NCBI GenBank assembly: GCA_965221855.1
Contig: CBDCSV010000007.1
Coordinates: forward strand, 186,001 to 250,000
Length of the DNA: 64,000 bases
Direction: 5' to 3'
Origin: JAJDXO01 sp965221855
Lineage (GTDB): Bacteria > Pseudomonadota > Alphaproteobacteria > Rhodospirillales > UBA2165
This document shows positions 60,422 to 64,000 of the stretch, piece by piece. The position numbers were made by a program, and so were the translations under genes. Numbering within the stretch: position 1 is the stretch's first letter; the number at the start of each line of letters is the position of its first letter. The notes below the pieces were generated by a model that was not told the origin of the DNA, ran no database searches, and saw only the letters and a program-made list of their open reading frames with translations.

Positions 60422-61549
60422 ATGTATGTGGGGGGATTCCACGTGTCTGCTGCGCCAGGAACAGTAAGGGATTCGATTGTCTCATATTTGCAGGTTCTTG
60501 GCCGTGACGCTTCAGCGACGGAAATTCTGGCTGCTGTCCGGCTACAACTAAACGATGTGTCTGGCTCGTCGGTAAGGTCGTATCTCAGATTAAATTGCCC
60601 GAGGTTATTTGAGAGAACAGCAAGGGGCCGGTATCGGCTTGTCACCAATGCGCTTCACGAGGATCAAGCTCGGTTCTTCAGCCCAATTTATTCGGTCGAA
60701 CGTACAAACCTTTATCACGCAGATTGTTTCGATTGGCTAGCTTCTCAGGAGCCCAACTCGGTTCACGCGGTGGTAACTGATCCTCCGTACGGGTTGGTCG
60801 AGTATTCTGACAAAGAACAACAGAAGCTTCGGAATGGTGTCGGCGGAGTATGGCGAATTCCACCGTCGTATGATGGCCACCGCAGGTCCCCGTTGCCAAG
60901 ATTCACCGTCCTAAGAAAAGAGGATCATGACGCACTTCAGGAGTTTTTCTCCCGATTAGGCACACATTTGTTGCGGGTATTGGTGCCAGGATCCAACTTG
61001 GTGATCGCGAGTAATCCGCTCCTAGCCCATATTGTCTGTGGTTCAATGTCCGAAGTCGGATTCGAGCTTCGCGGCACAATTAGTAGATTGGTCATGACCA
61101 TGAGAGGGGGTGATCGGCCAAAAAACGCACACGAGGAGTTTCCGGATGTAAGCGTAATGCCTCGGTCAATGCACGAACCTTGGGTGGTCCTGCGTAAACC
61201 TCTGGAGGGACGCGTCCAGGACAACTTACGGAAGTGGGGCACGGGAGGATTTCGAAGAATTTCCGAGGACAAACCCTTTGGCGATGTTATCAAATCTAGC
61301 CCTACTCCAGTTGCGGAGAAGAGAATCGCTCCTCATCCTTCATTGAAGCCCCAGGCATTTCTGCGACAGATAGTACGGGCGTCGCTACCCCTTGCCGAGG
61401 GGACGGTTCTGGACCCGTTTGCAGGATCGGGGTCTACATTGGCTGCCGCGAACGCGTGTGGCTACTCCAGTGTCGGAGTAGAAGCCGACAAGGACTATAT
61501 CGAAGTAGCCAAGTCGGCAATTGTACAGTTGGGCGATTTAAGTGTCTAA
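60422..61549 (+). CDS. DNA N4-cytosine/N6-adenine methyltransferase
   Basis: 375 residues from ATG 60422 (TTG 60413 is possible). The N-terminus has a helical region of about 100 residues (SYLQVLGRDASATEILAAVR, possibly an HTH). The catalytic motif TDPPYGLVEYSD comes first and the SAM motif VLDPFAGSGSTLAAANACGY near the end. It is lower in GC than its neighbours and probably the modification half of a type II R-M system. Target unknown. A convergent gene fragment follows at 61538. Confidence 0.9.
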   Translation: MYVGGFHVSAAPGTVRDSIVSYLQVLGRDASATEILAAVRLQLNDVSGSSVRSYLRLNCPRLFERTARGRYRLVTNALHEDQARFFSPIYSVERTNLYHADCFDWLASQEPNSVHAVVTDPPYGLVEYSDKEQQKLRNGVGGVWRIPPSYDGHRRSPLPRFTVLRKEDHDALQEFFSRLGTHLLRVLVPGSNLVIASNPLLAHIVCGSMSEVGFELRGTISRLVMTMRGGDRPKNAHEEFPDVSVMPRSMHEPWVVLRKPLEGRVQDNLRKWGTGGFRRISEDKPFGDVIKSSPTPVAEKRIAPHPSLKPQAFLRQIVRASLPLAEGTVLDPFAGSGSTLAAANACGYSSVGVEADKDYIEVAKSAIVQLGDLSV

Positions 61550-61793
61550 GAGGTAAATCCAACTTTGCCTAAGTTTTGCGATACCCTCTCTGTGCAGTGT
61601 TGCCGTTCGAGTTCCAAGCTCGCTTCGGGCGTTCTTTCGAAAATCATCCACTTCTACCCTTGCTAAATAGACTTCAGTAAAGCGCATTGGTTTGCGGCTC
61701 CGTGCCGGTTCGGTGTCCGTATCGACCTCGTAAACAAATACACACATCCATTGGTCTCTGGCCCCGTGCGTATCTACAGCGCCCCGCTTTTTT
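61538..61793 (-). pseudogene. C-terminal fragment of a gene cut by IS256, probable restriction endonuclease
   Basis: The frame is open from the IS256 border: KRGAVDTHGARDQWMCVFVY, then RFTEVYLARVEVDDFRKNAR and SELGTRTATLHREGIAKLRQ to the stop, which overlaps the methyltransferase end by 12 bp. The 5' part is gone and not found beyond IS256. Convergent position and similar base composition suggest the cognate restriction enzyme; I cannot identify catalytic residues. Confidence 0.55.
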
Positions 61794-63073
61794 GGTAACG
61801 TAAGGATTTATGTGTCAGGCGGGAGTGGGGTACTCCCTGTGGTTCACGACAACCGCAAGAAGGAGTACCCCGATGCCACAGCGAGCTGTGACGATTGAGA
61901 GCCTACCACAGGCCTTTGAGGTGGTGAAGGAGATGCAGGCAGACGGACTGGACTGGGGCGAGGGCTACCGCCCGCTCGGCCGCCAGGCGCTGGCCGGGAT
62001 CATCGAAGGCCGGATGGCCGAAGCGGTGGACCGCTGGCTCGACGGCCTCGATGGCAGCGCCATACGCGACCGGCGCAACGGCACCTACCGGCGCCGCCTG
62101 CTCAGCGAGCTCGGCGACATCGAGCTCAACGTGCCGCGCACCCGGCACTTCTGCCCGACCGAGGTTCTGAAGAGCTACGCAAGGCGCGCTCCAGAGATCG
62201 ACCGCGCCATCCTGGCCGGCTTCGTGCTGGGGCTCTCGACCCGCAAGGTCGGCGAGGTCCTGCTTGCCCTGCTCGGGCGTCCGGTCTCGGCCGCGACGGT
62301 GAGCCGGGTCGCCAAGACCCTCGATCTGTCGGTCGCCGCATTCCACCGCCGGCCGCTGAAGAACGCCTACAAGGCGCTGATGCTCGACGGCGTGGTGCTG
62401 GCCTGCAAGACCGGCGCCGGCGCGCTCAGGAGGCCGGTCCTGGTGGCGCTGGGCATACGGCACGACGGCAAGAAGGAGATTATCGACTTCCAACTCGCCG
62501 CCAGCGAGAGCGCCGCGGAGTGGGAGCGCTTCCTCACCGCGTTGCACCGCCGCGGCCTCACCGGCGAGGGCCTTGAGATGATCTGCGTTGATGGCGGCCA
62601 AGGCCTGCTCGCCGCCTTGCCGGTCGTCTATCACGGCATCCCGGTCCAGAGATGCTGGGCGCACAAGATGCGCAACATCCTCGACAAGGTCCGCAAGACC
62701 GACCAGGAGGCCGTCAAGGCCGACGTCCACGACGTCATGAACGCAGACACTCGGCCAAAGGCGCTCAGCGCCGCCCGCCGCTTCGCCGACGCCTGGGAGC
62801 AGACCTACCCCAAGGCCGTCGCCTGCCTGCGCAACGACCTCGACGACTTGCTCACCTGCTTCCGCTACAAGACCCTTGCCGAACGAAAGCAGGTCAGGAC
62901 CACCAACGCCATCGAACGACGGTTCCGGGAGGTCCGGAGACGAACCCGGCCCATGGGAACCTTCCAGGACAAGACCTCAATGGACCGCATCCTCTTCGCG
63001 GTCTTCATTCACGAAAACAAGTCTCAGGGAATCAGTACCCCTCTCTCCCTGACACACAACTCTTGACGTTACC
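61794..63073 (+). mobile_element. IS256-family element, copy C
   Basis: 1280 bp from GGTAACG to CGTTACC with ends TTTATGTGTCAG and GTGTGTCAGG in inverted arrangement. The 8-bp flanks (GCTTTTTT and CCTCGAAG) differ, so target duplication is absent and a deletion on one side is likely. Confidence 0.9.
61873..63066 (+). CDS. IS256 (mutator-type) transposase, copy C
   Basis: 397 residues. The central part (about residues 55-250) is the same as copies A and B, whereas the first 50 residues and the last 150 differ at scattered positions (e.g. CWAHKMRNILDKVRKTDQEA). All DDE features are kept. A mosaic created by recombination between copies is likely. Confidence 0.94.
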   Translation: MPQRAVTIESLPQAFEVVKEMQADGLDWGEGYRPLGRQALAGIIEGRMAEAVDRWLDGLDGSAIRDRRNGTYRRRLLSELGDIELNVPRTRHFCPTEVLKSYARRAPEIDRAILAGFVLGLSTRKVGEVLLALLGRPVSAATVSRVAKTLDLSVAAFHRRPLKNAYKALMLDGVVLACKTGAGALRRPVLVALGIRHDGKKEIIDFQLAASESAAEWERFLTALHRRGLTGEGLEMICVDGGQGLLAALPVVYHGIPVQRCWAHKMRNILDKVRKTDQEAVKADVHDVMNADTRPKALSAARRFADAWEQTYPKAVACLRNDLDDLLTCFRYKTLAERKQVRTTNAIERRFREVRRRTRPMGTFQDKTSMDRILFAVFIHENKSQGISTPLSLTHNS

Positions 63074-63153
63074 CCTCGAAGCTCACCATTTGACAGAGCG
63101 GCGCCCGGCGTGAGACCCTTTTCGCGGTAGGACATCGCTGAAAAGGAGTCGAC

Positions 63154-63981
63154 ATGCGCGCAAAGCCAATTACGTCGATTTTCGGAGGCCTCCTTCTCGG
63201 GGCTTTGGCGTTCCCGCCCGCATCTCATGCCGCGCCGCAGATTTTGGGTCTGGTCGCCACCAGCGAGCCGACGCCGCTGAACTGTGCGGATGGGGAGTGC
63301 CGGGCCGAGTTCACCGCTTTTTGTTTGCAGGAACATCGGTATGCGCCGCCCAACGGTCATCCATACCGGACGGCGCGCAACGCCGACCTTGCGGTGATCC
63401 TGACCAAGTCCGACGGTTCCGAGATCAAGCTGCCGGGCTCGATTATCAAGCTGGTCAATTCGAAGCGCGGCTTCTCATCCGTGTCCATGGGTATCTCCCA
63501 GGCGATCCTGGATGAGACCGGCGCCGTTTCCGCCGCCATCGAGGTGGGCGAGTACGTGTCGCTGATTCCCGAACCCGAAGCCGGCGACAAGGAGCCGCTT
63601 AGCGAAACGGAGATCGCGCACTTTACCGGCGCGGTCCGCACCCAGGCCGGCGCCGCGCTCGACCCGACGTCCGATGACGCCGTGTCCATGCGGACAGTGA
63701 CGAAGATTTTCAACAATCTGCCCGTGGACGCGACGCCGTTGACCCACGAGGTGGAGGACACCTGGCGCGCGGCGACGGGTGAGGCATTGCCGGGCGAAGA
63801 CGCGAAGGACGGCCTCAAGAGGGTGGCCGAGGAATTTCAGTTCTGCGCTCAAATGAATGACTGGGCCGCCGGCCAACCGAACCTGGAGCTGAGCTTCCGC
63901 GGCTGTCTGGCGGCCTTGCACGACGAGCTTGCCGATGATTTGACCCGCCGGGTCTGGAAACAGCAGAAGACCGGCAGCTGA
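63154..63981 (+). CDS. exported protein of unknown function
   Basis: 275 residues, ATG after AAAAGGAGTCG. The signal peptide MRAKPITSIFGGLLLGALAF is cut after SHA. The mature protein has several cysteines early (LNCADGECRAEFTAFCLQEH) and again late (FQFCAQ, FRGCLAAL), probably disulfide-linked. No domain recognised. Only 19 bases follow before the window ends. Confidence 0.8.
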   Translation: MRAKPITSIFGGLLLGALAFPPASHAAPQILGLVATSEPTPLNCADGECRAEFTAFCLQEHRYAPPNGHPYRTARNADLAVILTKSDGSEIKLPGSIIKLVNSKRGFSSVSMGISQAILDETGAVSAAIEVGEYVSLIPEPEAGDKEPLSETEIAHFTGAVRTQAGAALDPTSDDAVSMRTVTKIFNNLPVDATPLTHEVEDTWRAATGEALPGEDAKDGLKRVAEEFQFCAQMNDWAAGQPNLELSFRGCLAALHDELADDLTRRVWKQQKTGS

Positions 63982-64000
63982 GTTTTTGATGAGGAGTCAT

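Noticed and set aside
1..64000. CRISPR array
   Set aside because: No series of regularly spaced direct repeats was seen; repeats present are palindromic intergenic elements or IS ends.

Overview
The window is GC-rich, densely coded DNA that reads as an alphaproteobacterial (Rhodospirillales-like) chromosome. The gene order secA / parvulin PpiC / argJ / GNAT / MutT-type Nudix / HAD phosphatase / CinA-N and the heavy load of catabolic genes (VOC dioxygenases, Rieske oxygenases, amidohydrolases, FAH hydrolase, TctC-type binding protein) support this. No rRNA gene or other marker is present to fix the species, so the assignment is inference.

Layout. 1-4904: a TetR-controlled RND efflux operon on the minus strand (RND pump cut by the window start). 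5031-12648: housekeeping block. 13-16.4 kb: an MFS transporter broken by a stop codon, tRNA-Leu(UAA), and a lower-GC PD-(D/E)XK nuclease-like gene directly behind the tRNA. 16.5-21.4 kb: a TetR repressor with two matching palindromic operators, divergent from an operon of a fumarate-reductase-like flavoprotein, two unknown proteins and two carboxymuconolactone-decarboxylase (CMD) proteins. The second CMD gene carries an in-frame TGA exactly at the second position of a CxxC motif, followed by a hairpin with a GGTC loop, so it is a strong selenoprotein candidate. 21.4-28.5 kb: intradiol dioxygenase, two IS630 elements sharing one TA, two amidohydrolases, a Rieske ferredoxin and an MBL hydrolase.

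28.6-40.8 kb is an accessory, IS-rich island: an IS4 element, a 971-residue secreted/beta-barrel surface protein, a Cre-like tyrosine recombinase, two inverted IS256 copies (one interrupted by an ISAs1 element), an overlapping three-gene unit of unknown function and a sulfotransferase. A 34-bp loxP-shaped palindrome sits between the surface-protein gene and the recombinase. A second copy with reverse-complement spacer lies 7.4 kb away, beyond the second IS256. This looks like a Cre/lox-type invertible segment placed at the promoter of a surface protein.

40.8-60.3 kb is a catabolic region. It holds FAH hydrolase, VOC proteins, alpha/beta hydrolases, a GntH-like MBL enzyme, two EamA transporters, a damaged glycine-betaine/choline-type ABC transporter, extradiol-dioxygenase-like genes, an MhpA-like hydroxylase, a TctC binding protein, a class II aldolase-like protein without its metal histidines, and a Rieske dioxygenase alpha/beta plus SDR dehydrogenase. 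Together these have most of the parts of an aromatic ring-hydroxylation and meta-cleavage route, although the substrate cannot be read from the sequence.

60.3-63.1 kb holds a lower-GC DNA methyltransferase with a perfect 22-bp palindrome just before its start. Convergent to it is the C-terminal remnant of another gene, probably the partner restriction enzyme, cut off by a third IS256. The window ends with an exported protein of unknown function.
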